Part shown: positions 18,082-29,933 of the stretch, piece after piece
Numbering within the stretch: the stretch's first letter is position 1
Layout of the letters: each line of letters starts with the position of its first letter
NCBI RefSeq assembly: GCF_003202915.1
Contig: NZ_QGLP01000004.1
Location: 186,001-250,000, forward strand
From: Gilliamella apicola
GTDB lineage: Bacteria > Pseudomonadota > Gammaproteobacteria > Enterobacterales > Orbaceae
DNA: 64,000 bases
Direction: 5' to 3'
The notes under the pieces: generated by a model
Database searches by the model: none
The model's input: only the letters and a program-made list of their open reading frames with translations
Told to the model about the DNA's origin: nothing
Position numbers and translations under genes: made by a program

Positions 18082-19859
18082 TGAAGTTTACTAATATAAC
18101 TAAAAAAAATAATGTAAAACAAGTAACTAGGTTGAATAAAGGGAATAAATTAAATAGCAAAAAACAAATTTATACCCGAACTCGATTTTATCTTGTTTAT
18201 GGTTTTATTATTTTAGCCATTATTAGTTTACTCGTACGAATGGCTATTTTACAGATAATAGAACCCGATAAGTTAATAGCTGAAGCTAATAAACGCTCAA
18301 TTCGTCATCAAGAAATGAGTGCACTAAGAGCTATGATTACCGATCGTAATGGCAGAGCGCTAGCAGTGAGTGTACCTATGTATGATGTTTGGGCTGACCC
18401 CAAAGTTGTTATACAAAAAGGTGGTGTTGATCGTAATGATATTCGTTGGCAAGGGTTGGCAAAAACTTTGAATATTCCAATGCCGACACTTGAGCAAAAA
18501 TTGGATAATTCGTCGATGCGATTTGTTTATCTATCTAAACAAATTACTCCAACAACAGCGGATTATTTAAAACAATTAAACTTACCGGGGATATCGTTTG
18601 CTAAAACGTCTAAACGTTATTATCCGGCAGCGGAAAATGTAGCGCAATTAATAGGTTTAACTGATGTTGACGAAAACGGTAGCGAAAAAGGTTCGGAAGG
18701 AATTGAAAAAAGCTTTAATAAATGGTTGATGGGTGAATCTGGACAACGCATTATTAGGCGAGATCGTGCGGGAAGAGTTATAGAAGAATTAGAAAGAACA
18801 GATAGTGAAGTTGCTTCTGATTTGACGTTAAGTATTGATGAACGTTTACAATCTCTGGTTTATAGTGAGCTTAGCCAAGCTGTTCAATTTAACAAAGCTG
18901 ATAGTGGTACAGCAGTTTTAATTGATGTTCATACCGGTGAAATATTAGCGATGGCAACTAGTCCATCCTATAACCCGAATAATCGTTCTTCAATTGATTA
19001 TAGTTTGTTACGAAATCGAGCAATAACGGATGCATTTGAGCCAGGCTCCACAGTTAAACCTTTAGTTGTGATGGCCGCATTAGAGAAAAAAATAGCTGAT
19101 TTAAATACGGTTATTGACACTAGCCCATTTTTGGTTAACCGATATGAAATTAAAGATGTTTCTTATCAAAAATCACTTAATTTGGCCGGTATCTTGGAAA
19201 AATCAAGTAACGTTGGTGTAAGTAAATTAGCGTTACAAATGCAATCAAGTGATCTTGTTGAGTTTTACAGCCGTTTTGGGTTAGGACAACCGACAGAACT
19301 AGGTTTAGGTGGCGAAGTGAGTGGTTCTATTGCTGCTGACAGAACAAGGAAATGGGCTGATATTGAACGGGCGACGTTTTCTTTTGGTTATGGGTTAAGT
19401 GTTACGCCATTACAATTAGCTAGGGCATATGCAACTATTGGCAATTATGGAATTTATCGACCAGTTTCAATATTGAAAGTAACCCAACCCGTTGAAGGTA
19501 AACGTGTTGTAAGTGAAAAAATAGCTAAAACAGTTGTACAAATGATGGAAGCGGTTGCTGTAACAGGTGGTGGTACTAAAGCCTCCGTTCCAGGATATAG
19601 TGTAGGTGTTAAAACTGGTACAGCTAAAAAACTGTCTGGTGGGCGGTATGTTAATCAATATTTAGCTTACACAGCCGGCATCGCACCAGCAACAGGGCCT
19701 AAATATTCACTAGTGGTTATTATCGATAATCCAAAGGCCGGACAATATTATGGTGGCTCTGTTTCGGCCCCTGTTTTTAGTCGAATTATGGGTGGAGTAC
19801 TTAGAACAATGAATGTAAAACCAGACCGCAAAGTTGATGGTCAAATGATTGTATATTAG
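18081..19859 (+). CDS. ftsI: Peptidoglycan D,D-transpeptidase FtsI (PBP3)
   Basis: Septum-specific class B penicillin-binding protein. A short basic cytoplasmic N-terminus is followed by one membrane segment at about 34-55, then the pedestal domain and the transpeptidase domain. Catalytic motifs: SXXK as STVK with nucleophile Ser323, SSN at 375-377, and KTG at 511-513. The length is 592 residues (E. coli 588). The start codon overlaps the ftsL stop. FtsW, its partner glycosyltransferase, is encoded six genes downstream. Confidence 0.97.
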   Translation: MKFTNITKKNNVKQVTRLNKGNKLNSKKQIYTRTRFYLVYGFIILAIISLLVRMAILQIIEPDKLIAEANKRSIRHQEMSALRAMITDRNGRALAVSVPMYDVWADPKVVIQKGGVDRNDIRWQGLAKTLNIPMPTLEQKLDNSSMRFVYLSKQITPTTADYLKQLNLPGISFAKTSKRYYPAAENVAQLIGLTDVDENGSEKGSEGIEKSFNKWLMGESGQRIIRRDRAGRVIEELERTDSEVASDLTLSIDERLQSLVYSELSQAVQFNKADSGTAVLIDVHTGEILAMATSPSYNPNNRSSIDYSLLRNRAITDAFEPGSTVKPLVVMAALEKKIADLNTVIDTSPFLVNRYEIKDVSYQKSLNLAGILEKSSNVGVSKLALQMQSSDLVEFYSRFGLGQPTELGLGGEVSGSIAADRTRKWADIERATFSFGYGLSVTPLQLARAYATIGNYGIYRPVSILKVTQPVEGKRVVSEKIAKTVVQMMEAVAVTGGGTKASVPGYSVGVKTGTAKKLSGGRYVNQYLAYTAGIAPATGPKYSLVVIIDNPKAGQYYGGSVSAPVFSRIMGGVLRTMNVKPDRKVDGQMIVY

Positions 19860-19872
19860 TAGGTGGGAAACA

Positions 19873-21420
19873 ATGGCAACCAACACATTTAAAACTTTAT
19901 ATAAATTATTAGGTGGCAATAATCTAGCCGTAGTTGATTTTCCTCTTAATCGCTTAATAACTGACAGTCGAAAAGTAAAAAAAGGCGATGTGTTTATTGC
20001 TATTAAAGGATTTACCGTTAATGGTAAAGACTTTATTCCTCAAGCTATTTTGTCTGGTGCTGAAGTTGTTCTCATTGAAACCAACAGAAAATCAAATGAT
20101 TTGAAAATTGATTATTTAAAACAGAAAGACCAAAGAATCATTCCACAAATAAGAGTGTTTCAACTTTCTCAAAAATTATCAAAAATTGCAGCCGACTTTT
20201 ATCATTCTCCTTCTAAGCATTTATCTGTCATCGGCGTAACCGGGACAAATGGTAAAACGACAATTACCCAACTAATCGCTCAATGTGTGACATTATTAAA
20301 TAAAAAAGCCGGATTGTTAGGTTCAATCGGTAATGGTATTTATAATCATCTTGAACCTTCAGTAAACACCACTTTATCTGCAGTTGAATTACAGTCTTAT
20401 TTAGCTGATTTTGTAGCAAAACGTGTTCAAGTTGTGGCAATGGAAGTTTCTTCTCATGGCTTATCGATGAATCGGGTAAAAGAATTACATTGTGCCGCAA
20501 CTGTATTTACCAATCTAAGCCGAGATCATCTTGATTATCATATAACGATGAATAGGTATGCTAAGGCAAAATGGTCGCTATTTAGTGCTGATAAAAAAGA
20601 AAAAAACGTAGCAAGTTCGGGTAAGTCAATTATTAATTATGATGATCTATATGGGCGACGTTGGATAGAAAAGCTATACGACGTAACCGCGGTTTCATGT
20701 CAACCTAAATCATTACGTCGCCTGAAAACCTTGGAAAAAAATTATGTTGGTGTGTCGATGATTGAATATCATGATAAAGGCGCCCAAATTCATATGGAAT
20801 CGAGCTGGGGAAATGCCATTATTCATAGCCGATTATTAGGTGAGTTTAATGTATCTAATTTACTATTAGCTGTAGCAACCTTATTGACACTTGATTATCC
20901 ATTTTATGCAGTCGTTAATATGGCATCGTATCTTAAGCCAATTTGCGGTCGTATGGAGGTTATACAGGTAAAAAATAGCCCAACAGTAATTATTGATTAT
21001 GCGCATACACCAGATGCTCTACAAAAAGCATTACAAGCTAGCCGTATTCATTGTAAAGGACAATTATGGGTGATTTTTGGTTGCGGCGGTGATAGAGATG
21101 CAGGTAAAAGACCATTAATGGCTGAAGTTGCTGAACAATTTGCCGATAAGATTATATTAACCAATGATAACCCTCGTACAGAAGATGAGATAAAAATTAT
21201 TCATGATATAGAGCAGGGGCTAATTAACACAAAAAATGTACAAATTATTACTGATAGAGTGCAAGCTATCACCAAAACCCTTGCTCAAGCTAAATCCGAT
21301 GATGTGATTTTAATTGCTGGAAAAGGACATGAAGATTATCAAATTATTGGAAAAACAAAGCATCATTATTCAGATCAAGAAACGGTAAAACAGATTTTAG
21401 GAGTAGAGAATCAATCATGA
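19873..21420 (+). CDS. murE: UDP-N-acetylmuramoyl-L-alanyl-D-glutamate--2,6-diaminopimelate ligase
   Basis: Adds meso-diaminopimelate to UDP-MurNAc-L-Ala-D-Glu. The Mur-ligase P-loop GVTGTNGKT is at residues 121-129. The substrate motif DNPR at 432-435 is the hallmark of diaminopimelate rather than lysine specificity, as expected for a Gram-negative wall. I chose the ATG at 19873, behind an AGGTGGG ribosome site; an upstream TTG at 19849 inside ftsI would add eight residues without support. The final ATGA overlaps the murF start. Confidence 0.96.
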   Translation: MATNTFKTLYKLLGGNNLAVVDFPLNRLITDSRKVKKGDVFIAIKGFTVNGKDFIPQAILSGAEVVLIETNRKSNDLKIDYLKQKDQRIIPQIRVFQLSQKLSKIAADFYHSPSKHLSVIGVTGTNGKTTITQLIAQCVTLLNKKAGLLGSIGNGIYNHLEPSVNTTLSAVELQSYLADFVAKRVQVVAMEVSSHGLSMNRVKELHCAATVFTNLSRDHLDYHITMNRYAKAKWSLFSADKKEKNVASSGKSIINYDDLYGRRWIEKLYDVTAVSCQPKSLRRLKTLEKNYVGVSMIEYHDKGAQIHMESSWGNAIIHSRLLGEFNVSNLLLAVATLLTLDYPFYAVVNMASYLKPICGRMEVIQVKNSPTVIIDYAHTPDALQKALQASRIHCKGQLWVIFGCGGDRDAGKRPLMAEVAEQFADKIILTNDNPRTEDEIKIIHDIEQGLINTKNVQIITDRVQAITKTLAQAKSDDVILIAGKGHEDYQIIGKTKHHYSDQETVKQILGVENQS

Positions 21421-22781
21421 TTCCTTTAGTTATTAAGCAAATTAAGACAATCGTCAATGGAACATCTTATCATATTCAAGATGAAGAATTGGCTATTAAA
21501 GAAATTTGTACTGATTCACGTAAAATTACTGATCAATGCTTATTTATTGCCTTGGTTGGTGAAAAATTTGATGGTCATTTATTTGCTAAACAAGCTGTTG
21601 AAGCTGGTGCTAGTGTGGTAATAGTTAACCATAAAATTGATGACGATATTCCGCAAATAGTGGTAAATGATACTTATATAGCATTAGGTGAAATTGCTGA
21701 ATTTGTAAGAGATCAGAGTTCGGCAAAATTTGTGGCATTAACTGGGTCATCGGGCAAAACATCAGTAAAAGAAATGACTGCTACTATTTTACAGCAGTGT
21801 GGTGAAACACTTTATACTCAAGGTAATTTTAATAATGATATTGGCGTTCCATTAACCTTATTAAGATTAACTAAACAAGATCAATTTGCGGTTATTGAAC
21901 TGGGAGCCAATCATATTGGTGAAATTGCCTATACTACTCGCTTAGTAAAACCTAAGAGTGCACTAATCAATAATATTGCTTTGGCTCACATTGAAGGTTT
22001 TGGTTCACTTGAAGGGGTCGCAACTGCTAAAGGTGAAATCTTTGAGGGGTTGGCTGATGATGGCATTGCAATTATTAATTTAAATAGTTGTTCAGACAAA
22101 TGGTTAAAAGATTTGAAAAATAAAACTGTTTGGACTTTTTCAATAGATGATTCTTTAGCAGATTTTTATGCCAGCAATATAAAAATTATGGATCAGACAG
22201 TTTTTACGTTACATACCCCAATTGGTAAGAGCGAAATTAGCTTACCGTTAGTTGGTGAGCACAATATATCTAATGCAATAGCGGCATCCGCTTTAGCAAT
22301 ATCAGTAGGTGCAACTTTAACACAAGTTAACAAAGGGCTGGCAGCGTCTAAGTCTGTAAAAGGAAGGCTCTACCCAGTTAGACTAAATCAAACGCAATTA
22401 ATTTGGGATGATTCATATAATGCGAACGTTGGTTCAATGTCAGCTGCTATTCATGTTTTAGCAACTCAACCAGGATATCGAGTTTTAGTCGTGGGTGATA
22501 TGGCTGAATTAGGTAAAGATGCGGGAAGTTATCATCAACAGATTGGCGAATTAGCAAAACAACAAAAAATAGATTGCGTTGTTAGTGTTGGTAATTTAAG
22601 CGAATTTATTAGTCAGTTTAGCGGTGTTGGTCATCATTTTATTGATAAACCAAAAGCAGTGGAGTATTTGTTAATGTTACTACGTCAACATCCAACCTTA
22701 ACTATGTTAGTTAAAGGTTCTCGTAGTGCAAAAATGGAAGAACTAATCGCAGAAATTAAATCAAAAATAGGTCAGGATTAA
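21417..22781 (+). CDS. murF: UDP-N-acetylmuramoyl-tripeptide--D-alanyl-D-alanine ligase
   Basis: Adds the D-Ala-D-Ala dipeptide (made by Ddl, encoded downstream) to the UDP-MurNAc tripeptide. The P-loop [14 protein letters not shown] is near residue 105, and the central Mur-ligase segments [10 protein letters not shown] and WDDSYNAN are present. The length is 454 residues. Its start overlaps the murE stop by four bases; mraY begins four bases after its stop. Confidence 0.96.
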   Translation: MIPLVIKQIKTIVNGTSYHIQDEELAIKEICTDSRKITDQCLFIALVGEKFDGHLFAKQAVEAGASVVIVNHKIDDDIPQIVVNDTYIALGEIAEFVRDQSSAKFVALTGSSGKTSVKEMTATILQQCGETLYTQGNFNNDIGVPLTLLRLTKQDQFAVIELGANHIGEIAYTTRLVKPKSALINNIALAHIEGFGSLEGVATAKGEIFEGLADDGIAIINLNSCSDKWLKDLKNKTVWTFSIDDSLADFYASNIKIMDQTVFTLHTPIGKSEISLPLVGEHNISNAIAASALAISVGATLTQVNKGLAASKSVKGRLYPVRLNQTQLIWDDSYNANVGSMSAAIHVLATQPGYRVLVVGDMAELGKDAGSYHQQIGELAKQQKIDCVVSVGNLSEFISQFSGVGHHFIDKPKAVEYLLMLLRQHPTLTMLVKGSRSAKMEELIAEIKSKIGQD

Positions 22782-22785
22782 AATT

Positions 22786-23868
22786 ATGTTGGTGTGGATA
22801 TCAGAATATTTAGTTAAATATTTTACTTTTTTTAATGTTATTTCTTATCTAACGGTGAGAGCTATTCTTGCATTATTAACATCATTAACGATTTCATTAA
22901 TTATGGGACAAAAAGTAATTGATTGGTTGCAAAAATTACAAATTGGTCAAGTTATTCGCCATGATGGTCCTGAATCTCATTTAAGTAAAAAAGGAACACC
23001 AACAATGGGGGGTACACTTATATTAGCCTCCATTTCAATTTCAGTTTTTCTCTGGGCGGATTTGCGTAATCCTTATGTTTGGGTGGCATTATTTGTTTTA
23101 ATTGGTTACGGTATTGTTGGGTTCGCTGATGATTATCTAAAAGTAATACGCAAAAATACTGATGGTTTAATTGCTAGATGGAAATATTTTTGGCAGTCAG
23201 TAATTGCATTAATTGTGGCTTTTGGACTTTATGCATATGGCAAAGATAGTTCTGTTACCGTTTTAGTTGTCCCATTCTTTAAAGATATTATGCCGCAATT
23301 AGGTTTATGGTTCATTCTACTGACTTATGTGGTTATTGTTGGCGCGGGTAATGCGGTAAATTTAACCGACGGTCTTGATGGATTGGCAATTATGCCAACA
23401 GTTTTTGTTGCTGCTGGTTTTGCTCTTGTTTCGTGGGCTACCGGTAATGTGAATTTTGCTGCTTATTTACAAATTCCATATATTAAATTCAGTGGCGAAC
23501 TAATGATTGTTTGTACTGCAATTATTGGTGCCGGTCTTGGTTTTTTATGGTTTAACACCTATCCGGCTATGGTCTTTATGGGCGATGTTGGTTCATTAGC
23601 CTTAGGTGGAGTGTTTGGTATTATTTCTGTTTTACTAAGGCAAGAGTTCTTATTGTTAGTTATGGGTGGTATTTTTGTTATTGAAACATTATCCGTTATC
23701 TTACAAGTAGGTTCGTTTAAATTAAGAGGTAAACGAATTTTCAAAATGGCACCAATTCATCATCACTATGAATTAAAAGGATGGCCAGAACCAAGAGTTA
23801 TTGTCCGATTTTGGATTATCTCACTAATGTTGGTGGTAATTGGTTTACTAACCTTGAAATTACGTTAA
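22786..23868 (+). CDS. mraY: Phospho-N-acetylmuramoyl-pentapeptide-transferase
   Basis: Integral inner-membrane enzyme that transfers phospho-MurNAc-pentapeptide to undecaprenyl phosphate, giving lipid I. About ten hydrophobic spans. Catalytic motifs are GFADDYLK near residue 113, [10 protein letters not shown] near residue 190 and [11 protein letters not shown] near 265, with the histidine-rich loop APIHHHYE near 322. The length of 360 residues is identical to E. coli. Confidence 0.97.
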   Translation: MLVWISEYLVKYFTFFNVISYLTVRAILALLTSLTISLIMGQKVIDWLQKLQIGQVIRHDGPESHLSKKGTPTMGGTLILASISISVFLWADLRNPYVWVALFVLIGYGIVGFADDYLKVIRKNTDGLIARWKYFWQSVIALIVAFGLYAYGKDSSVTVLVVPFFKDIMPQLGLWFILLTYVVIVGAGNAVNLTDGLDGLAIMPTVFVAAGFALVSWATGNVNFAAYLQIPYIKFSGELMIVCTAIIGAGLGFLWFNTYPAMVFMGDVGSLALGGVFGIISVLLRQEFLLLVMGGIFVIETLSVILQVGSFKLRGKRIFKMAPIHHHYELKGWPEPRVIVRFWIISLMLVVIGLLTLKLR

Positions 23869-23893
23869 ATAAAAAATAGAGCAGGATTGAATT

Positions 23894-25228
23894 ATGGTTG
23901 ACTATCAAGGTAAAAAAATTGTTATTATCGGATTAGGTATTACAGGACTTTCCTGTGTTGACTATTTCCTTGCTCAGAATGTTATTCCGAAAGTAATTGA
24001 TACTCGTCTGTCGCCGTCTGGATTAGATCAATTAGATGATTGTATTATTTATCATTTAGGTAATCTTGATGTAGATTGGCTATTTGAAGCCGATCTAATT
24101 GTTGCAAGTCCGGGTATCGCCTTATCAACACCTGAGTTGCAAAAAGCGAGAGAAAAAGGTATTGAGATTATTGGTGATATTGAACTTTTTTGCCGTGAAG
24201 TAAATCAACAAAAAAATAAAGATGTTATTGCCATTACCGGTGCCAATGGGAAAACGACTGTTACTACCTTGGTTGGTGATATTGTCAAATCAGCTGGATT
24301 AAAAGTTGGTGTTGGTGGCAATATTGGTGAACCTGCTTTGTCGCTATTGAAACAAGATTATGATGTTTATGTACTTGAACTATCGAGTTTTCAATTAGAA
24401 ACGACATCAAGTTTACAAGCTTCAGTGGCGACGATTTTGAATATTTCCGAAGACCATATGGATCGTTATCCTCTAGGGTTAATGCAGTATACAGCAGCTA
24501 AGCAACGCATTTATCATAATGCCAAATGTTGTGTAATTAATCATGATGATAAATTAACCATACCAACTACTAATCATCATCACTGCGTCTCATTTGGTAT
24601 GAAGGCGGGGGATTATCATTTAGATGCGAATTATGAATATCTAATTGCGCAAAATCAGCCGATTTTATCGACTAAATCAATGAAATTAATTGGCTGTCAT
24701 AATTATCTAAATGCGTTAGCGGCATTAGCTATCGCCGATAATTTGAATATAGCTCGTGATTCAAGTTTAAAAACAATTGCTAATTTTCAAAGTTTACCTC
24801 ATCGCTTTGAATTAGTATTTGAAAATAATGATGTGAAATGGATTAATGATTCTAAAGCAACTAATGTAGGTAGTACTGAAGCAGCTTTAAACAGTGTTAT
24901 CTGTAATGGAAAACTATTTTTATTGTTAGGTGGTGATGGAAAATCAGCAGACTTCACCCCTTTGATTCCTTATTTAAAAAATAGAAATATTGAAATTTTC
25001 TGTTTTGGACGTGATCGCGATTTACTTGCTAATTTAGTTCCTAATATCACAACCATTACAGAGACCATGTCTGAGGCTATTGAATGTATAGCTAAAAAAG
25101 TGGCACCAAAAGATGTTGTATTACTTTCGCCAGCTTGTGCCAGTTTAGATCAATTTAAAAATTATGTTGAACGCGGAAATCTTTTTGCACAACTTGCTAT
25201 TGAATATACACAAAGGAGTAGAAAATGA
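23894..25228 (+). CDS. murD: UDP-N-acetylmuramoylalanine--D-glutamate ligase
   Basis: Adds D-glutamate to UDP-MurNAc-L-Ala. The N-terminal nucleotide-binding segment [15 protein letters not shown], the P-loop ITGANGKTT near residue 114, and the C-terminal [11 protein letters not shown] are visible. The length is 444 residues (E. coli 438). Start: ATG at 23894 with GAGCAGGA upstream. The last codons overlap the ftsW start by four bases. Confidence 0.96.
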   Translation: MVDYQGKKIVIIGLGITGLSCVDYFLAQNVIPKVIDTRLSPSGLDQLDDCIIYHLGNLDVDWLFEADLIVASPGIALSTPELQKAREKGIEIIGDIELFCREVNQQKNKDVIAITGANGKTTVTTLVGDIVKSAGLKVGVGGNIGEPALSLLKQDYDVYVLELSSFQLETTSSLQASVATILNISEDHMDRYPLGLMQYTAAKQRIYHNAKCCVINHDDKLTIPTTNHHHCVSFGMKAGDYHLDANYEYLIAQNQPILSTKSMKLIGCHNYLNALAALAIADNLNIARDSSLKTIANFQSLPHRFELVFENNDVKWINDSKATNVGSTEAALNSVICNGKLFLLLGGDGKSADFTPLIPYLKNRNIEIFCFGRDRDLLANLVPNITTITETMSEAIECIAKKVAPKDVVLLSPACASLDQFKNYVERGNLFAQLAIEYTQRSRK

Positions 25229-26376
25229 CACTCTTTTGGATTAAAAAAAAAGTTAATCCAAATATTCCATTTGATAACCAATTACTTTGGACGGTAATTG
25301 GTTTAATGACTTTCGGTTTGATTATGGTGACCTCTTCATCAATGGCGTTTAGTGAGAGTGCCCCTTTCTTTTATGCGCAACGTGAATTAGTTCAAATTGG
25401 AATGTCGCTCTTTTTGATGTGTATCGCTTTATGTATTCCTATGCAGCGTTGGCAACAATTTGGTTCTGTGTTATTAATCATTACAATTATTATGTTGATA
25501 ACAGTTTTGATAATTGGTTCTTCGATTAATGGTGCATCACGCTGGATTCCGTTAGTTTTTTTTAATTTTCAGCCAGCTGAACTTTCTAAGTTATCTTTAT
25601 TCTTATTTTTAGCCAGTTATTTAGCACGTAAATCAGAGGAAGTGCAAAGTAGATTTTGGGGTTTTTTTAAACCCATGGCAGTTTTGTCAATTTTGTCAAT
25701 CTTGTTACTTGTACAACCTGACTTAGGTACGGTGATTGTATTGTTCACGGTAACGATTGGCATATTATTTATTGCTGGTGCTCAATTATGGCAATTTATT
25801 GCAATTTTGAACTCAGGTATTGGTACCGTTGTTAGTCTAATTATATACGAATCTTATCGTTTAACTCGTTTAATGACATTCCTTGATCCATGGCAATATG
25901 CTACAGGCGCAGGCTATCAGCTAGTTGCTTCATTAATGGCCATTGGTAATGGAGGAATAACTGGTCAAGGGATAGGTAATTCAATTTTTAAATTACGTTA
26001 TCTGCCTGAATGTCATACAGATTTTATATTTTCAATCATTTCTGAAGAGTATGGATTCATTGGTGTTGTCGCTTTATTGTTTTTACTCTTCTTTTTAACA
26101 TTTAAAGCATTGGCAATAGGCTATCGGGCGTTAAATGAAGGTTTGCAATTTTCTGGCTATTTAGCTTGTGAAATTGGCATTTGGTTTGGTTTTCAGACCT
26201 TTGTTAATGTTGGCGTAACATCCGGTATGTTACCTACAAAAGGTCTAACCTTACCATTTATTAGTTATGGCGGTTCAAGCCTTATCATAATGAGTATTGC
26301 TGTTGCAATATTACTAAGAATAGATTTTGAGTTTAGACAACAACAAACTCAAGCAAGAATAAGGTCGATAAAATAA
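25225..26376 (+). CDS. ftsW: Peptidoglycan glycosyltransferase FtsW
   Basis: SEDS-family septal peptidoglycan polymerase that works with FtsI. Around ten membrane segments. Family motifs QPAELSKL near residue 112 and [13 protein letters not shown] near 340 are intact. At 383 residues it is a little shorter than E. coli FtsW (414), mostly from a shorter cytoplasmic N-terminus. ATG at 25225 after AAAGGAG, overlapping murD by four bases; the stop overlaps the murG ATG by one base. Confidence 0.95.
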   Translation: MTLFWIKKKVNPNIPFDNQLLWTVIGLMTFGLIMVTSSSMAFSESAPFFYAQRELVQIGMSLFLMCIALCIPMQRWQQFGSVLLIITIIMLITVLIIGSSINGASRWIPLVFFNFQPAELSKLSLFLFLASYLARKSEEVQSRFWGFFKPMAVLSILSILLLVQPDLGTVIVLFTVTIGILFIAGAQLWQFIAILNSGIGTVVSLIIYESYRLTRLMTFLDPWQYATGAGYQLVASLMAIGNGGITGQGIGNSIFKLRYLPECHTDFIFSIISEEYGFIGVVALLFLLFFLTFKALAIGYRALNEGLQFSGYLACEIGIWFGFQTFVNVGVTSGMLPTKGLTLPFISYGGSSLIIMSIAVAILLRIDFEFRQQQTQARIRSIK

Positions 26377-27428
26377 TGAAAAAATTATTAGTTATGGCTG
26401 GCGGTACCGGTGGACATGTATTCCCGGGCATTGCTGTCGCACATTATTTAATGGAACAAGGTTGGCAAGTAAGGTGGCTAGGTACAGCTGATCGTATGGA
26501 AGCTCATCTAGTACCGGAAAATGGAATTGATATAGATTTTATTCAAATATCAGGTCTACGTGGAAAAGGTAAACTGGCATTATTAAAAGCGCCTTATAAA
26601 ATATTAAAAGCCGTTTTGCAAGCAAGAAAAATTTTAAAAGCTTATCGTCCCGATGTTGTGTTAGGTATGGGGGGATATGTTTCTGGACCAGGTGGTATCG
26701 CTGCTAAAAGTTTAGGTATCCCAGTTGTATTACATGAACAAAATGGCATTGCTGGATTAACCAACAAATATTTGGCTAAAATTGCGACAAAAGTATTACA
26801 AGCTTTTCCAACTGCATTTCCCAATGCTGAAGTGGTGGGAAACCCGGTACGTAGTGATTTATTAACAATTGAAGATCCGAGTGAAAGATTTAAAAATAGA
26901 CAAGGTCCTATTCGAATATTAGTTATGGGCGGAAGTCAAGGAGCCAAAGTCATCAATACAGTTGTGCCTCGAGTAATTGCAAAATTGTCTGATAAGTTTG
27001 TTGTTTGGCATCAGACTGGTAAAGGAATGTTAGATGAGGTAGTCAAATCTTATCAGTTCTGTGATATGACAAAGAACCAAATCACAGAGTTTATTACTGA
27101 TGTTAAAGAAGCTTATAATTGGGCTGATATCGTAATTTGTCGAAGTGGTGCATTAACGGTAAGTGAAATAGAAGTTGTTGGTATTGGTGCTATTTTTGTG
27201 CCATTTATGCATAAAGATCGCCAGCAATTCTGGAATGCAAAATCTCTAGCTGATATTGATGCTGCTAAGATTATTGAACAACCTGATTTCAATGATGACT
27301 CTTTATTTCAATTACTTGCAAACTTAAGCCGTGAAGATTTAGTTGATATGGCGGTAAAAGCGAAAAGTTTATCAATTACAAATTCGACAGAAAGGGTGGC
27401 AGAAACGTTGATTTCAGTGGTAAAATAG
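26376..27428 (+). CDS. murG: UDP-N-acetylglucosamine--N-acetylmuramyl-(pentapeptide) pyrophosphoryl-undecaprenol N-acetylglucosamine transferase
   Basis: Peripheral inner-membrane GT-B glycosyltransferase that makes lipid II from lipid I. The glycine-rich loop [16 protein letters not shown] (residues 7-22) and the second G-loop [11 protein letters not shown] near residue 185 are present, as is the donor-binding region RSGALTVSE near 253. The length is 350 residues. A 131-base gap separates it from murC, the longest break inside the cluster, which might hold an internal promoter. Confidence 0.96.
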   Translation: MKKLLVMAGGTGGHVFPGIAVAHYLMEQGWQVRWLGTADRMEAHLVPENGIDIDFIQISGLRGKGKLALLKAPYKILKAVLQARKILKAYRPDVVLGMGGYVSGPGGIAAKSLGIPVVLHEQNGIAGLTNKYLAKIATKVLQAFPTAFPNAEVVGNPVRSDLLTIEDPSERFKNRQGPIRILVMGGSQGAKVINTVVPRVIAKLSDKFVVWHQTGKGMLDEVVKSYQFCDMTKNQITEFITDVKEAYNWADIVICRSGALTVSEIEVVGIGAIFVPFMHKDRQQFWNAKSLADIDAAKIIEQPDFNDDSLFQLLANLSREDLVDMAVKAKSLSITNSTERVAETLISVVK

Positions 27429-27559
27429 CTAATTTTATTTATAATTTTAACTAATGTTCTGATTAAGTTTATAAGATTTAAAAATGCAGTTATTTAATTA
27501 ATAATTGTCTAATAACTTTTCAAGACCTAAACAAAAAATAACTAACTAGGGGTTTAAGA

Positions 27560-29008
27560 GTGAATACTAAGGAATTAGCTGAATTAAGAGCAATCATTCC
27601 AGAAATGAAACGTGTCAAGCATATCCATTTTGTGGGCATTGGTGGCGCAGGAATGGGTGGTATTGCCGAAGTTCTTGCTAATGAAGGATATCAAATTAGT
27701 GGATCCGATATTGCTGAAAATGCGGTAACTCAGCATTTAGAAACATTAGGCGCAAAGATAGTGATTGGACATGCCGCTGAAAATATTATTAGTGCAAGTG
27801 TTGTGGTTATCTCATCAGCGATTTCTCAAGATAACATTGAAGTTGTTGCCGCTAGAGAAGCTCGTATTCCTGTTATCCAACGGGCGGAAATGTTAGCTGA
27901 ATTAATGCGTTTTCGCTATGGCATTGCTATTGCAGGAACTCATGGTAAAACCACGACCACCGCGATGGTTACCGCAATTTATGCAGAAGCCAAACTCGAT
28001 CCAACTTTTGTTAACGGTGGTTTAGTTAAGGCAGCTGGAACACACGCTAGATTAGGCAGTAGCCGTTATTTTATCGCTGAAGCAGATGAAAGTGATGCCT
28101 CATTTTTACATTTGCAGCCAATGGTGTCGATAGTAACCAATATTGAACCTGACCATATGGATACTTATCAAGGAAGTGTTGAAAATCTCAAACAAACTTT
28201 CATCTCTTTTTTGCGTAATATTCCTTTTTATGGCTTAGCTATTATGTGTTATGACGATCCTATTAACCGAGAATTATTACCAGTTGTAGGCCGTAAAATT
28301 ATTACTTATGGTTTTAGTGACGAAGCGGATGTTGTTATTAAAAATTACCGTCAAGAACGCGGTATAAGTTACTACACAGTTTGTCGACCTGATCGTGATG
28401 ATTTAGAAATTGAATTAAATGCGCCTGGTAAACATAACGCGTTAAATTCAGCCGCAGCAATTATAGCCGCCACTGAAGATGGTATTGATGATGATTCAAT
28501 TATTCAAGCACTAGCAAAATTTGCTGGAACTAGTCGACGTTTCGACTTATTAGGTGTTTTTCCATATGGAAATAATCAAGATATTATGATGGTTGATGAT
28601 TATGGACATCACCCTAGTGAAGTTAATGCTACGATTCAAGCGGCTAGAAATGGTTGGCCAGATCGACGCTTAGTTATGTTATTTCAACCGCATAGATATA
28701 CGCGAACTCGGGATCTATTTGACGATTTTGCCCAAGTACTTTCTCAAGTAGATGCATTAGTCATGTTAGATGTCTATTCTGCTGGAGAACAACCTATTGC
28801 CGGTGCTGATAGTCGTTCACTTTGCCGTTCAATTAGAAATCGTGGCAAAGTTGATCCAATTTATGTTTCTGATTTAGATCTTTTACCTGAAATAATGAAA
28901 GAAGTATTACAAGGTGGGGATTTGTTGTTAACCCAAGGTGCTGGAAGTGTTGGTCGTATAGCTCGTCAACTAGCCAGTAACCCATTATTTTCAAAAGAGG
29001 TTTTATAA
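27560..29008 (+). CDS. murC: UDP-N-acetylmuramate--L-alanine ligase
   Basis: Adds L-alanine to UDP-MurNAc, the first peptide step. The N-terminal motif [17 protein letters not shown] is at about residues 21-37 and the P-loop [13 protein letters not shown] near 124. The length is 482 residues (E. coli 491). The start is GTG at 27560, chosen because the N-terminus [16 protein letters not shown] aligns with E. coli from residue 1 and an AGGGG ribosome site lies upstream. ddl follows after two bases. Confidence 0.96.
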   Translation: MNTKELAELRAIIPEMKRVKHIHFVGIGGAGMGGIAEVLANEGYQISGSDIAENAVTQHLETLGAKIVIGHAAENIISASVVVISSAISQDNIEVVAAREARIPVIQRAEMLAELMRFRYGIAIAGTHGKTTTTAMVTAIYAEAKLDPTFVNGGLVKAAGTHARLGSSRYFIAEADESDASFLHLQPMVSIVTNIEPDHMDTYQGSVENLKQTFISFLRNIPFYGLAIMCYDDPINRELLPVVGRKIITYGFSDEADVVIKNYRQERGISYYTVCRPDRDDLEIELNAPGKHNALNSAAAIIAATEDGIDDDSIIQALAKFAGTSRRFDLLGVFPYGNNQDIMMVDDYGHHPSEVNATIQAARNGWPDRRLVMLFQPHRYTRTRDLFDDFAQVLSQVDALVMLDVYSAGEQPIAGADSRSLCRSIRNRGKVDPIYVSDLDLLPEIMKEVLQGGDLLLTQGAGSVGRIARQLASNPLFSKEVL

Positions 29009-29010
29009 TA

Positions 29011-29919
29011 ATGATTGATAAGGTTGCTGTGTTATATGGTGGGACCTCAGCTGAAAGAGAAGTATCCCTAAAATCAGGTCAAGCGGTTCTTGCTGGGTTG
29101 CAAGCAAATGGTATCGATGCGCATCTTATTGATACTAAAGATCATTGTATAACCAATTTGAAGCAAGAAGGGTTTACTAAAGCTTTCATTATTTTGCATG
29201 GTCGAGGTGGTGAGGATGGTATAACGCAAGCTATTTTGACTTATCAAAACATTCCTTATACTGGTAGCGATGTTTTGTCATCAGCATTAACCATGGATAA
29301 GTTAAAAACAAAATTAGTTTGGAAATCACTAGGTTTACCCGTTGCTGATTATGTTACGGTTGATAAATCGCAAACAATTAATATTGATAATATTGTTACA
29401 CAACTTGGATTACCGTTATTTGTTAAACCGAGTCATGAAGGTTCAAGTGTTGGTATGACAAGAGTTAATAAGGCTGAAGAATTAAAAGATGCAATTGATA
29501 TTGCGTTCAAATATGATAATAACGTAATGGTTGAATCATTCTTAGCTGGCGCCGAATTTACGGTTGCGATTGTTGGTGAAGAAGTTTTACCTGCAATTTA
29601 CATTAAACCGGCTACCAATTTTTATGACTATGATGCAAAGTATTTATCTGATAAAACCCAATACTTCTGTCCAAGTGGATTATCTGATGAGAAAGAACAA
29701 GAAATTCGTAAACTAGCTTTAGATGCTTACAAAGCAGTTGGCTGTCGAGGATGGGGGAGAGTAGATATTATGTTTGATGAGAATCAAAAACCATATTTAC
29801 TCGAAGTAAATACAGCTCCCGGTATGACGGATCATAGTTTAGTGCCAATGGCGGCTAAAGAGTATGGATGGTCATTTAGTGAATTAGTTAAACGTATTTT
29901 ACAATTAGCGACCGTTTAA
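29011..29919 (+). CDS. ddlB: D-alanine--D-alanine ligase
   Basis: ATP-grasp enzyme making the D-Ala-D-Ala dipeptide used by MurF. Visible: YGGTSAEREVSLKSG at the N-terminus with the first D-Ala-binding Glu, HGRGGEDG, KPSHEGSSVGM in the ATP-grasp domain, and C-terminal LLEVNTAPGMTDHSLVP with the metal-binding Glu and Asn. The length is 302 residues, close to E. coli DdlB (306), and its position between murC and ftsQ is that of ddlB. Confidence 0.95.
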   Translation: MIDKVAVLYGGTSAEREVSLKSGQAVLAGLQANGIDAHLIDTKDHCITNLKQEGFTKAFIILHGRGGEDGITQAILTYQNIPYTGSDVLSSALTMDKLKTKLVWKSLGLPVADYVTVDKSQTINIDNIVTQLGLPLFVKPSHEGSSVGMTRVNKAEELKDAIDIAFKYDNNVMVESFLAGAEFTVAIVGEEVLPAIYIKPATNFYDYDAKYLSDKTQYFCPSGLSDEKEQEIRKLALDAYKAVGCRGWGRVDIMFDENQKPYLLEVNTAPGMTDHSLVPMAAKEYGWSFSELVKRILQLATV

Positions 29920-29933
29920 CTGGCCTTGTTTTT